A stretch of 64,000 bases of DNA, taken from the NCBI GenBank assembly GCA_963822695.1, contig CAWGJH010000008.1, forward strand, positions 124,001-188,000, in the 5' to 3' direction. The DNA is from GCA-003244245 sp963822695 (GTDB lineage: Bacteria; Actinomycetota; Actinomycetes; Mycobacteriales; Pseudonocardiaceae). Under the pieces are notes generated by a model that worked only from the letters and a program-made list of their open reading frames with translations, searched no databases and was not told the DNA's origin. The position numbers and the translations under genes are program-made. Shown here in pieces: positions 45,459 through 54,321 of this stretch (the first letter of the stretch is position 1; each line of letters starts with the position of its first letter).

Positions 45459-45607
45459 CGGCAGTGGCTCGCCGGATGTAGTTGTGACGTTCAGTTCTCA
45501 CGTTATGTCAGGTTCACGTCTGCTTGCCTGAAGTAAGTCGTCATGTCGGGAAGGCTGCCGGGATCGTTGGCGTTGCCCCCTGATGGTACCGACGTGAGGA
45601 GAATGCC

Positions 45608-46336
45608 GTGGCAGACGAGCGGGCGCAGCCGGTGCAACGAGTCCTGGTAGTCGCGGCGCATCCAGACGACGTGGATTTCGGATCCGCCGGCACGATCGCC
45701 GCCTGGACCGACGCGGGTCTCACGGTGTCCTACTGCATCGTGACCGATGGTGACGCTGGTGGTATCGACGCGGAAGTGCCCCGCTCGGCGATCGGCGTTA
45801 TCCGGCAGGACGAGCAGCGCAAAGCGGCCGCCGCGCTGGGCGTCACCGATGTCGAGTTCCTCGGCTACCCCGACGGCCGGCTCATGGTGAGCCTCGACCT
45901 GCGGCGCGACATCACCCGTGTCATCCGCCGGGCTCGCCCGGACCGGATGGTGATCCCGTACCCGCACCGCGACCTGCGTAACGTCTACGTCAGCCACCCT
46001 GACCACCAGGCTGCCGGGGAAGCCGCACTGTGCGCGATCTACCCCGACGCCCGCAACCCGTTCGCGCATCCCGAATTGCTCGCCGAGGAGGGCCTGGAAG
46101 CACATACCGTGCCCGAGGTCTGGGTGATGGGCACTCGCGACCGGGCCGACCATTACGTTGACATCACCGACACCTTCGACCGCAAGATCGCGGCATTACG
46201 CGCGCATACCAGCCAGACCGCGCATATGATGGCCCTGGAGGAGCGGATCCGCGCCTGGGGCTCCATGCAGGCCCAGGCCGCAGGCCTGCCAGCGGGCCGC
46301 CTGGCGGAGGGCTACCTCGTGCTCGACACCCGCTGA
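45608..46336 (+). CDS. PIG-L family deacetylase (LmbE-like)
   Basis: 242 residues from GTG 45608 (GAGGAGAATGCC upstream). Zinc site AHPDDVDFGSAGTIAAW at the N-terminus and the third ligand in YVSHPDHQAAGEAAL. Family members remove N-acetyl groups from glucosamine-linked substrates; in actinomycetes these include MshB and Mca of mycothiol metabolism and many secondary-metabolite enzymes. Substrate here is not readable. Stands in its own transcription unit. Confidence 0.92.
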   Translation: MADERAQPVQRVLVVAAHPDDVDFGSAGTIAAWTDAGLTVSYCIVTDGDAGGIDAEVPRSAIGVIRQDEQRKAAAALGVTDVEFLGYPDGRLMVSLDLRRDITRVIRRARPDRMVIPYPHRDLRNVYVSHPDHQAAGEAALCAIYPDARNPFAHPELLAEEGLEAHTVPEVWVMGTRDRADHYVDITDTFDRKIAALRAHTSQTAHMMALEERIRAWGSMQAQAAGLPAGRLAEGYLVLDTR

Positions 46337-46339
46337 CCC

Positions 46340-46555
46340 GGATCGTGGGAGAACGACCCCGGCGCGATCCTCGGCTACGGCCGTCACGTCCGCGGCGCCG
46401 AATTCATCATTGTGTTCGGGGCTACCGCTCGGGGCCGGGGCCTGGCCACTGCGGCGACCCTGCTCACCGTGGACTACGGCTTCCACGTCAGCGCGCTGCG
46501 CATGATCTGGCTGAAGGTCCTCGAACGCAACGTCGCCCGAATCCGCGCACTTTAG
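46340..46555 (+). pseudogene. GNAT acetyltransferase fragment
   Basis: The frame reads WENDPGAILGYGRHVRGAEF, then ATARGRGLATAATLLTVDYG with the acetyl-CoA loop of GNAT enzymes (RGRGLA), and KVLERNVARIRAL before a stop where the family continues AYEKxGF. Start and C-terminal strand are missing. It directly abuts the HIT gene end. Confidence 0.6.
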
Positions 46556-47077
46556 TCACAGGCCGCGTGGAGCCGCCGGTGATTGTACAGATGCGAGCGC
46601 TATGCGAATCTTGTCAGCGTAGAATTCGGCTGGCTGCTCTGAGTCATACGGGCGACGCGGTCCCAGCCAGAACCGCAACCCATCCTTCTTTCGCCGAGGG
46701 ATCACATGTAAATGTAGGTGGGGGACAGATTGACTTACAATGTTGTTGATGAGGATTATTGACCCGTCTGCCTCAAGACCAGCTTCAACCGCCCGCTCAA
46801 GCCGCTGTGCTTCCATGAAGAATTCTTGCACCCGGTCCTCTGGTAACTCGCTCATCCGGAGAACGTGGATCTTCGGAATTAGCAGGACGTGACCGTGGAA
46901 CAGTGGACGATGATCCAGAAAAGACATCAGGCGATCATTTTCGTGGATCAGCGTCACCTTCTGCTCGCCTCGGAGCACAGCACAAAAACCACACTCCGTG
47001 TCGCTAGTGGCCCGTTCGGTGACGGCCTGAGCATCGCCACTATCGAACGGGCTGCCCTGGCCACTCTGTGAGGTCAT
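46556..47077 (-). CDS. HIT-family hydrolase (AP4A phosphorylase/HIT type)
   Basis: 173 residues from ATG 47077 (TTAGGAGTTCTC upstream). CGFCAVLRGEQKVTLIHEND begins the domain; FLDHRPLFHGHVLLIPKIHV and the triad SQSVPHLHLHVIPR (His-x-His-x-His) complete it. HIT enzymes hydrolyse or phosphorolyse dinucleoside polyphosphates and other nucleotide conjugates. Composition is lower in GC than the flanks, like the TIR-like gene next to it. Confidence 0.92.
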   Translation of the reverse strand: MTSQSGQGSPFDSGDAQAVTERATSDTECGFCAVLRGEQKVTLIHENDRLMSFLDHRPLFHGHVLLIPKIHVLRMSELPEDRVQEFFMEAQRLERAVEAGLEADGSIILINNIVSQSVPHLHLHVIPRRKKDGLRFWLGPRRPYDSEQPAEFYADKIRIALASVQSPAAPRGL

Positions 47078-47092
47078 GAGAACTCCTAAATT

Positions 47093-47314
47093 CTAACTCT
47101 GCTGGCAGGATGAGTCGTTCAGCGTCTTCAGGGAAAGGCCCAGTGTCGCGGATGATATGCTAATCCCTGCCGCCTGCAAAACAGACCCCCGCGTAAGAGT
47201 GAAAACTTGGCTATCTGACCACGTGTGGTAGACTGAGAACGATCTACAAATCTTGTCGGTATACTTCTTGAGGGCGGACACGACTCTATACCTTTCAAAG
47301 GTCGGATTCTCCAT
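47093..47314 (-). CDS. Uncharacterised 73-residue ORF upstream of HIT gene
   Basis: MENPTFERYRVVSALKKYTD... ends 15 bp before the HIT start, with the HIT ribosome site between. The sequence is basic and Ser-rich, with no recognised motif and no clear ribosome site of its own. Position in line with the HIT gene is the only argument that it is expressed; composition is lower in GC than the window average. Confidence 0.3.
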   Translation of the reverse strand: MENPTFERYRVVSALKKYTDKICRSFSVYHTWSDSQVFTLTRGSVLQAAGISISSATLGLSLKTLNDSSCQQS

Positions 47315-47502
47315 CGAATCCGGGGTGATTCACTGGGCGACGATCCGTTCGGTGGGGGTGAGCCCCGTGCCCCGAGGAACCTCCCTGTGGAACACCCCTT
47401 CTCGCCCGTGTCGTTCGATGCTTCGCCTCCTAATCTTCATGTAGAGTTGTACGGGCACAGGGTACTGTCAACGGCAACAGTCAGCCTGGAGGTGTGTAGA
47501 TT

Positions 47503-47739
47503 GTGGTAACGAACTCTCAGACTGATGCTTCGCTCCAACGAAGACCCGTCGTCTTCATTGGTAGCTCATCCGAGGCCATTCCCATCGTGAATCGCCTCGT
47601 CGGCTTCCTCGGCTCCGATTTCGACGTGTACCCGTGGGATCAATCGTTTACTCCCGGCGAATACACATTGACCACTCTCCTTCAGCGGGTGGAACGAGCC
47701 GATGCCGCGATCTTCATTTTCGCTAAGGATGAGAGGTGA
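47503..47739 (+). CDS. TIR-like (Cap12/PycTIR family) domain, N-terminal part
   Basis: 78 residues from GTG 47503 (CTGGAGGTGTG upstream). VVFIGSSSEAIPIVNRLVGF, then DVYPWDQSFTPGEYTLTTLL and ERADAAIFIFAKDER: the first half of the predicted nucleotide-binding TIR-like domain found in Cap12 and Pycsar TIR effectors, which degrade NAD. The frame ends within the domain and the second half starts in an overlapping GTGA. One lost G in GAGAGGGTGACG near 47736 would join them as KDERVTIRGE. Confidence 0.8.
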   Translation: MVTNSQTDASLQRRPVVFIGSSSEAIPIVNRLVGFLGSDFDVYPWDQSFTPGEYTLTTLLQRVERADAAIFIFAKDER

Positions 47740-49439
47740 CGATCCGCGGAGAGCTAGGCCACTCGGCCCGCGGGAATGTGCTTTTGGAGTACGGGCTCTT
47801 CGTGGCGCGTCTCGGTAGGGAACGAGTCCTCATCCTGGAGGAAGAGGGCGTCAACCTGCCCTCCGACGTCTTTGGAATCACGACCAAGTCTTTTCCGGCC
47901 GAACGAGGAGCGACGCGGAACGCTGCCCTGGCGGTCTTTGTGGAAGAGGTGGTTATTCCGAAGTGGCGCGGGCTTCGTTCGCAGTTTCCGAGCGGTGACG
48001 AGGTCGCAGACGTAGGACTAGGATATGCAGGAACCATCCGGCAGGAACGCCAGAAGCTCGACGAGATCGTGGGTGCCCTCAACAAGTTCGCAGCCTCACT
48101 TGAGCCGATCACCCGAAGTCCGATCCAGTTTGGTTCCGCGGCGGCACCCGTATCTACATATGCCGAGGCGCTCGGTCGGGTAGAACAACGGTTCTGGACT
48201 ACGACCTTCTTGTCGTCCGGATTCTGGACACGTCCTCAGGGGAAGGTCCTTGCTGCCAACGAGGAGATGTTGAAGCGCATCAAAAAGAACGATGGTCAGG
48301 CGCGACGACTATTCATTCTTGATCAACCTCCTGGCCTTGTTGTGCAGGCGTACGGAAACCATCGAATCCTGCAACGACAGCTGCACAAATACGAAGAACT
48401 CGAGACGCTTCAGGATCAACATGAATATCTGAAGAGCAGTATGAAGTCTCTGCTCCAGCAGGGCTTTGAAGTAAGGGTCTTTTTTGACGACACCAAGGTG
48501 TACCGTAACTTGCCCAGTGGCATGCTGTCCGACCCAAAAGATTCAGAACTGGCGATCTACGACGACTTCCGGATAGACGTGTTCGGGGGAGGTCGCCAGG
48601 GTGTCATTCACACTGTCAAAAGTTACTCCGCCCCCTTCTTGTACTTCCCGGCTTACCTGAAGGCGGCCATTGGATATTTCGAGGAACTGTGGGATAAGGC
48701 TGAGCCTATTGCAGGGTTTCTCGAAGACCTACAGGATGCCGTTGACTACGCCAAATCGAAGATCGACTACGAGTCGAACTGGCTCGCGATCTATGAATAC
48801 GCACTTCCGCGAGAAGACGAGGGGTTGAAGACGATAGAGCTCGCGAGAGTGGAGGAGGTCTTACGTGAGGAGGCGAGGGAGCGAAATGTCGAGATAAACC
48901 GGTACTTGGACGTTGGTACATGTACCGGCCGTTACCCTATTCAGCTACGGTCGTGGGTGGCGCCGAACGGGAAAATCATCGGCGTGGACCAAGATTATGA
49001 CTGCATACGATTCGCTAACGCGAACATAGAACGAAAGTGTCCCGACGAGAGGAGGATCGAGATTTCCCAATGTGATTTTGTCGCTCGCGAGGTGGGTATC
49101 AGGGGAGAGTTTGACCTGATCACCTGCATGTTAGGAACGCTGTCCCATTTCGGATGGGACCGCTCGCGAACTCACGAAGACCGTATTCAGAGAGCATTGG
49201 CTCGGATGGCCACAATGCTGAGCGACAAGGGGTTGCTATTCTTGGGGACCTGGTCCGAGTACGCGTGCAGAAACCTCAATATGCTCGGGATCTACCGCCA
49301 GGGGGACCGAAAACGCCTTGCGGAGTGGTCACCAGGCACAGCAGAGTTAGAAAGACGGCTCACGGCTGTCGGCTTGACCGTGGTAGAGCGGGTGCAGCCA
49401 GAGCTGCGCCTGGACTTGACGTGGTGTCAACGTGCTTAG
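47736..49439 (+). CDS. TIR-like C-terminal half - unknown domain - SAM methyltransferase
   Basis: 567 residues. Residues 4-80 finish the TIR-like domain: ARGNVLLEYGLFVARLGRER carries the conserved Glu expected in the NADase site, and VNLPSDVFGITTKSF follows. Residues 130-380 form a domain I do not recognise (GFWTRPQGKVLAANEEMLKR, DSELAIYDDFRIDVFGGGRQ, PFLYFPAYLKAAIGYFEELW). Residues 385-567 are a class I SAM methyltransferase: YLDVGTCTGRYPIQLRSW, IIGVDQDYDCIRFANANI, FDLITCMLGTLSHFGW. With the N-terminal ORF the intact protein is about 645 residues. A TIR-like effector fused to a methyltransferase is unusual and suggests an immune function; this is inference. GC is lower than in the neighbours. 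Confidence 0.8.
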   Translation: MTIRGELGHSARGNVLLEYGLFVARLGRERVLILEEEGVNLPSDVFGITTKSFPAERGATRNAALAVFVEEVVIPKWRGLRSQFPSGDEVADVGLGYAGTIRQERQKLDEIVGALNKFAASLEPITRSPIQFGSAAAPVSTYAEALGRVEQRFWTTTFLSSGFWTRPQGKVLAANEEMLKRIKKNDGQARRLFILDQPPGLVVQAYGNHRILQRQLHKYEELETLQDQHEYLKSSMKSLLQQGFEVRVFFDDTKVYRNLPSGMLSDPKDSELAIYDDFRIDVFGGGRQGVIHTVKSYSAPFLYFPAYLKAAIGYFEELWDKAEPIAGFLEDLQDAVDYAKSKIDYESNWLAIYEYALPREDEGLKTIELARVEEVLREEARERNVEINRYLDVGTCTGRYPIQLRSWVAPNGKIIGVDQDYDCIRFANANIERKCPDERRIEISQCDFVAREVGIRGEFDLITCMLGTLSHFGWDRSRTHEDRIQRALARMATMLSDKGLLFLGTWSEYACRNLNMLGIYRQGDRKRLAEWSPGTAELERRLTAVGLTVVERVQPELRLDLTWCQRA

Positions 49440-49495
49440 CTTAGTCAGCCATGCTGGCCGCCAAGCATCACCCAGACTCAGGAGCTGCGCTGGGG

Positions 49496-50302
49496 TTACG
49501 TGAGGGAGAGTTGCGGATCCGCATCCTCGCTGCCGGTGAGCAGGATGTGGGCCACCAACTCGGGATTGTCGTTCATCGGTACGTGTCCGCAGCCGGGCAG
49601 TCGCAGTAGCCGGGCGTGCGGGATCAGCTGGGTGATTGCTGCGGCCCGGGGTCGTCGCATGAGTACGTCCCGGGATCCCCAGGCGATGGTCACCGGCACG
49701 TCGGGCACCGGACCGGCAAAGACGATCTTTTTCCCGGCGGCCAAGGTGGGGCCGAAGCCGACCGCGCCGATCAGTGCCTGCATGTCCGCGAGCAATACGT
49801 GGGGCTCGAGCAGGTCCGGACGGCCGAACAGAACGCCGCACAGGAGTGTGCGCCCGGTCGCCGTCTGTGACAACCGGACTGCGACCTTCGGGGGCATGTA
49901 CCGCGCGGTGCGGTGGACTGACCGCACCATGCTCAGCGACACGCGCCGCTCCATCGGGCTCCACAGTCCAGCTGGGGAGAATGCCGTTGCGCTGCTGACC
50001 ATCCCGTGTTGGGCCAGCGCGAGGGAGATCAAGCCGCCCATCGAGTTCCCCGCCACGTGCGGCCGGTCCAGCCCGAGGTTCGTGAAGAACTCCTTCAGCA
50101 CGAGCACCGCAGTGTCCAGGTCGTAGCACAGGTGGTCGGGCAGCGGGGGAGACTCGCCGAACCCCGGGAGGTCCAGGGAGATCACTTCGCGGTGCTTGGC
50201 CAACAGTTCCTGCACGGGGAGCCACGCCTGCCGCCGGTGCCCGGCTCCGTGCAGCAGAACCAGCGGCGGCCCCGTGCCGCATCGATCATAGGCTAGCTGC
50301 AT
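49496..50302 (-). CDS. Alpha/beta hydrolase
   Basis: 268 residues. PLVLLHGAGHRRQAWLPV carries the oxyanion region, VAGNSMGGLISLALAQHG the nucleophile Ser, VTIAWGSRDVLMRRP the acid and LPGCGHVPMNDNPE the catalytic His. Cytosolic, no signal peptide. The substrate cannot be told from sequence; the layout matches general ester or epoxide hydrolases. It is divergent from hrpA with about 50 bp between. Confidence 0.88.
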   Translation of the reverse strand: MQLAYDRCGTGPPLVLLHGAGHRRQAWLPVQELLAKHREVISLDLPGFGESPPLPDHLCYDLDTAVLVLKEFFTNLGLDRPHVAGNSMGGLISLALAQHGMVSSATAFSPAGLWSPMERRVSLSMVRSVHRTARYMPPKVAVRLSQTATGRTLLCGVLFGRPDLLEPHVLLADMQALIGAVGFGPTLAAGKKIVFAGPVPDVPVTIAWGSRDVLMRRPRAAAITQLIPHARLLRLPGCGHVPMNDNPELVAHILLTGSEDADPQLSLT

Positions 50303-50351
50303 ATCACCACTGTATCGACTTGTGACTCGCGAGTAACTAGTGCTCTAGGGT

Positions 50352-53300
50352 GTGATGGGGCGGGTAAGGAGATCGCTGCTCGTGCGCGAATCGTTGGCCG
50401 ACCTGCGCCTCGCTCGTCGGAAGGCCCTCGCTCGTCGGGAGGCATTGGTGCCGCGGATCCACTACCCGCAGGCGCTGCCGATCAGCCAGCACTCCGGCGA
50501 GATCGCCGCGGCGATCCGGGACCACCAGGTGGTGGTCGTCGCCGGGGAGACCGGGTCCGGAAAGACCACCCAGATCCCCAAGATCTGCCTGGAGCTGGGC
50601 CGCGGGATCCGGGGCACCATCGGGCACACCCAGCCGCGCAGGCTGGCGGCGCGCACGGTGGCCGAGCGCATCGCCGAGGAACTGGATGTCCCCATCGGTG
50701 GCGTGGTCGGTTGGAAGGTGCGGTTCACCGATCACGTATCGGACGACACGCTGGTCAAGCTGATGACTGACGGCATCCTGCTGGCCGAGATCCAGTCCGA
50801 CCCCCAGCTGGAGCAGTACGACACACTGATCATCGACGAGGCACACGAACGCTCGCTGAACATCGATTTCGTGCTGGGATACCTCAAGCAGCTGCTGCCT
50901 CGCCGTCCCGACCTCAGGGTGATCATCACCTCGGCGACCATCGACCCCGAGCGGTTCTCCCGGCACTTCGACGGAGCACCGGTGATCGAGATCTCCGGCC
51001 GTAGCTACCCGGTGGAGATCCGGTACCGCCCCTATGGCCCGGACTCGCACGACGGCACCGATGACCGCGACCAGATCCAGGCGATCTGTGACGCGGTGGC
51101 GGAACTGCGCGGCGAGGGTCCCGGTGACATCCTGGTCTTCGCCTCCGGTGAGCGGGAGATCCGCGACACCCGTGATGCCTTACATGCTCTCGAGCTCCCG
51201 GACACTGAGATCCTGCCGCTGTACGCGCGGCTGTCGGCGGCCGAGCAGCACCGGGTCTTCCAGCGGCCGGGCACCCGGACGCGCCGGATCGTGCTGGCCA
51301 CCAATGTCGCGGAGACGTCGCTGACCGTGCCGGGCATCCGGTACGTGATCGATCCCGGCACGGCCCGGATCTCCCGCTACAGCCGCCGGCTCAAGGTGCA
51401 GCGGCTGCCGATCGAACCCATCTCGCAGGCCTCGGCCACCCAGCGCGCCGGGCGGTGCGGGCGCACCGCGGAGGGCATCTGCATCCGGCTGTACTCGGCG
51501 CAGGATTACCAGTCGCGACCGGAGTTCACCGATCCGGAGATCGTGCGCACCCACCTCGCGTCGGTGATCCTGCAGATGGCGGCGCTGAACCTGGGTGAGG
51601 TGGCCGCGTTCGGATTCATCGATCCACCAGACCGCCGGCAGATCTCCGACGGCGTGGCGCTGCTGCGCGAGTTGGGTGCTCTTCAAGGCCGGCCAACCGG
51701 GGGGTTGGCCGGCCTTGAAGAGCAGCCGACCCTGCGGCTCACCCGGATCGGGCGCACCCTCGCGCAACTGCCGCTGGACCCCCGGCTGGCCCGGATGGTG
51801 GTGGCGGCCAACCACAACGGATGCCTCAGCGAAGTCCTGGTGATCGTGGCGGCGCTGTCCATCCAGGATCCACGGGAGCGCCCGACCGGCGCCGAGGCGG
51901 CCGCCGACGCCCAGCACGCACGATTCGCCAGCACAGACTCCGACTTCCTGACCTTTCTCACTCTCTGGCGCTACCTCGAGGAACAGCAGCAGGCGCTGTC
52001 CTCCACCCAGTTCCGCAGGCTGTGCAAGACGGAATTCCTGCACTACCTGCGGGTGCGGGAGTGGCAGGACCTGCACGGGCAGCTGCGCCGGATCACCCGT
52101 GCTCTGGGGATGGCGGCGAACACCGTGCCTGCGGACATGCAGCAGGTGCATATCTCGCTCTTGACCGGGCTGCTCTCCCATATCGGACTGTTCGACCCCG
52201 GAACCCGCGACTACCTGGGCGCCCGCAGCGCCCGATTCTCTGTGTTTCCCGGATCAGCGCTCTCTCGCAAGCAGCCGCGCTGGGTGATGGTCACCGAGCT
52301 GGTGGAGACCTCCCGGCTGTGGGGCCGGATCGCCGCGCGAATCGAGCCGCAGTGGGTGGAACCCCTGGCTGGTCACCTGGTCAAGCGCAGTTACAGCGAA
52401 CCGCACTGGGAGCGTCAGCGCGGTGCCGTGGTGGCTTACGAGAAGGTCACCCTGTACGGCATCCCGATCGTGACCGCACGCACGGTCAACTACGGGAAAA
52501 TCGACCCCGTGCTCTCCCGCGAGCTGTTCCTCCGGCACGCGCTGGTCGAGGGTGACTGGGAGACCCGGCACGCCTTCTTCCACGCCAACCGGGCACTGCT
52601 CGACGACGTCGAGGAACTCGAACAGCGGGCCCGCCGGCGCGACATCCTGGTCGACGACGAGACCCTGTTCGGCTTCTACGACCAGCGCATCCCCGTCGAG
52701 GTCGTCTCCGGGGCGCATTTCGACAGCTGGTGGCGCAAGGTCAGCAGAACCCAGCCGGACCTGCTCGACTTCAACCCCGCGATGCTGATCAAGGGCAACG
52801 GCGTCAGCGAGCAGGACTACCCCGGCTCGTGGCAGCACGGCGCGCTTGCGCTGGATCTGTCCTACCAGTTCGAGCCGGGTGCCGACGCGGACGGCGTCAC
52901 CGTGCACGTGCCGCTGCCGGTGCTCAACCAGATCGACCCGGCGCCGTTCACCTGGCAGGTCCCCGGGCTGCGAGAAGCGCTGGTCGTCGCGTTGCTTAAG
53001 GCACTACCCAAGCCGCTGCGCCGGCAGCTGGTGCCGGTGCCGGACCACGCCAAGGCCCTGCTGACCCGGATGACGCCCTATCGCGAACCATTGTTGGACT
53101 CCCTGGAGCGTGAGCTGGCCCAGCTGGGTGTGCCGGTGCGCCGGGCGGACTGGCCGCTCGACCGGGTGCCGGACCATCTGGCGATCACCTTCCGGGTGTG
53201 GGACGGCGAGGTCACCGTGGCACAGGGTAAGGACCTCGCCGCGCTGACCCGCCAGCTGCAGCCGCGGTTGCGGGCCACCCTGTCGGCTGGGGGCGGTGGT

Positions 53301-54161
53301 CTGCAGCGCCGCGGCCTGCGCAGCTGGGATATCGGTACGTTGCCGCAGACCCACCAGCACGAGCAGGCCGGTCATCTGGTCACCGCCTACCCGGCGCTGG
53401 TGGACGAGGGCGACACCGTCGCCGTCGCGCTGTTGCCCACCGAGGCCGAGCAGCAGCGCGCCATGTGGGCGGGTACCCGGCGGCTGTTGTTGCTGGCGGT
53501 GCCCGGGTTGCTCAAGTCAGTGCAGCGTGGCCTCGATGCGCCGGCCAGGTTGGTGCTGGCCCGCACTCCGCATGGCAGTACCGAGGCCCTGCTGGCCGAC
53601 TGCGTCAACTGTGCCGCCGACGCGCTGATCGCCGCCTGCGGCGGGCCGCCCCGCGACGAGGACGGCTTCTCCCGGCTGCGGGACCGGGCCCGCAGTGAAC
53701 TGGCCAGCGTGGTGCACGCCGTGCTCGCCCACGTGCAGCGCATCCTGACCGTCGCGCACACCGTCGAGGTGCGGCTGGCCGAGCTCACCGCGCCGGTGCT
53801 GGCGCCCGCGGTCGCCGACGTCCGCGCGCAGTTGACCAGCTTGATCGGCCCCGGTTTCATCACCGCGACCGGCGCGCAACGGTTACCTGACCTGGCCCGC
53901 TACCTGCAGGCCATCGCCCGCCGGCTGGACAAGCTACCCCGCGATCCCTCCCGCGACCAGGACTGGATGCACCGAGTCGAGGCCGTCGCGCAAGCTCACC
54001 AGCAGCTGCGCGACCAGGGCGGCGACGGCCCGGAGCTGCAACGGATCCGCTGGATGATCGAGGAGCTGCGGGTCAGCTACTTCGCCCAGGAGCTACGCAC
54101 CCCGTATCCCGTTTCCGACCAGCGGATCTACCAAGCAATGAACGAGCTGGCCAGTCAGTAG
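50352..54161 (+). CDS. hrpA: ATP-dependent RNA helicase HrpA
   Basis: 1269 residues, normal for HrpA; starts at GTG 50352 or the adjacent ATG 50355. DEAH-box motifs: VVVAGETGSGKTTQIPKICL (I), IGHTQPRRLAARTVAERIAE (Ia), LIIDEAHERSLNIDF (II), VIITSATIDPERFSR (III), ASATQRAGRCGRTAEGICIR (VI). The C-terminal half is the HrpA-specific DUF3418 region. A 46-bp perfect palindrome lies in frame at residues 442-457, coding LQGRPTGGLAGLEEQ in a loop where relatives vary. The last 119 bp are repeated at 59547-59665. Likely role: RNA remodelling, possibly resolving stalled ribosomes. Confidence 0.94.
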   Translation: MMGRVRRSLLVRESLADLRLARRKALARREALVPRIHYPQALPISQHSGEIAAAIRDHQVVVVAGETGSGKTTQIPKICLELGRGIRGTIGHTQPRRLAARTVAERIAEELDVPIGGVVGWKVRFTDHVSDDTLVKLMTDGILLAEIQSDPQLEQYDTLIIDEAHERSLNIDFVLGYLKQLLPRRPDLRVIITSATIDPERFSRHFDGAPVIEISGRSYPVEIRYRPYGPDSHDGTDDRDQIQAICDAVAELRGEGPGDILVFASGEREIRDTRDALHALELPDTEILPLYARLSAAEQHRVFQRPGTRTRRIVLATNVAETSLTVPGIRYVIDPGTARISRYSRRLKVQRLPIEPISQASATQRAGRCGRTAEGICIRLYSAQDYQSRPEFTDPEIVRTHLASVILQMAALNLGEVAAFGFIDPPDRRQISDGVALLRELGALQGRPTGGLAGLEEQPTLRLTRIGRTLAQLPLDPRLARMVVAANHNGCLSEVLVIVAALSIQDPRERPTGAEAAADAQHARFASTDSDFLTFLTLWRYLEEQQQALSSTQFRRLCKTEFLHYLRVREWQDLHGQLRRITRALGMAANTVPADMQQVHISLLTGLLSHIGLFDPGTRDYLGARSARFSVFPGSALSRKQPRWVMVTELVETSRLWGRIAARIEPQWVEPLAGHLVKRSYSEPHWERQRGAVVAYEKVTLYGIPIVTARTVNYGKIDPVLSRELFLRHALVEGDWETRHAFFHANRALLDDVEELEQRARRRDILVDDETLFGFYDQRIPVEVVSGAHFDSWWRKVSRTQPDLLDFNPAMLIKGNGVSEQDYPGSWQHGALALDLSYQFEPGADADGVTVHVPLPVLNQIDPAPFTWQVPGLREALVVALLKALPKPLRRQLVPVPDHAKALLTRMTPYREPLLDSLERELAQLGVPVRRADWPLDRVPDHLAITFRVWDGEVTVAQGKDLAALTRQLQPRLRATLSAGGGGLQRRGLRSWDIGTLPQTHQHEQAGHLVTAYPALVDEGDTVAVALLPTEAEQQRAMWAGTRRLLLLAVPGLLKSVQRGLDAPARLVLARTPHGSTEALLADCVNCAADALIAACGGPPRDEDGFSRLRDRARSELASVVHAVLAHVQRILTVAHTVEVRLAELTAPVLAPAVADVRAQLTSLIGPGFITATGAQRLPDLARYLQAIARRLDKLPRDPSRDQDWMHRVEAVAQAHQQLRDQGGDGPELQRIRWMIEELRVSYFAQELRTPYPVSDQRIYQAMNELASQ
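51678..51723. repeat. Perfect 46-bp palindrome inside hrpA
   Basis: Arms of 21 bp (51678-51698 starting GCTCTTCAAGGCCGGCCAAC; 51703-51723) around a GGGG loop, no mismatch. It keeps the hrpA reading frame. A palindrome this long inside coding DNA recalls the in-frame palindromic elements described in Rickettsia. Confidence 0.85.
54043..54161 (+). repeat. hrpA 3' end, left copy of direct repeat
   Basis: 119 bp at the end of hrpA (from GGATCCGCTGGATGATCGAG to the stop) recur at 59547-59665 with about 92 percent identity over the first 110 bp; most differences are synonymous. The pair brackets 54162-59546 as expected for an element integrated at a gene's 3' end. Confidence 0.75.
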
Positions 54162-54171
54162 CCGACAGAAG

Positions 54172-54236
54172 ATGATCGCTGTTTGGGTGTCAAAACCGAC
54201 AGAATCTGTCGGTTTTGACACCCAAACAGCGATCAT
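54172..54236. repeat. Perfect 65-bp palindrome
   Basis: Arms of 32 bp (54172-54203, starting ATGATCGCTGTTTGGGTGTC; 54205-54236) around a single A, no mismatch. It begins 10 bp after the hrpA stop. It could act as a terminator for hrpA, but it lacks a T-run and is far longer than needed; cruciform or recombination site are alternatives. Confidence 0.85.
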
Positions 54237-54321
54237 GCCCCTGTCCACATCAGGGGTCGCTATCCACAGCACGAGCGAGCGGAGTGAGCGGGGAGGTTCC
54301 CCTGCGGTAACGCTGTTCCTC

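Noticed and set aside
47253..47444. 63-codon plus-strand ORF upstream of the TIR-like gene
   Set aside because: Overlaps the opposite ORF, has no ribosome site and no conserved character.
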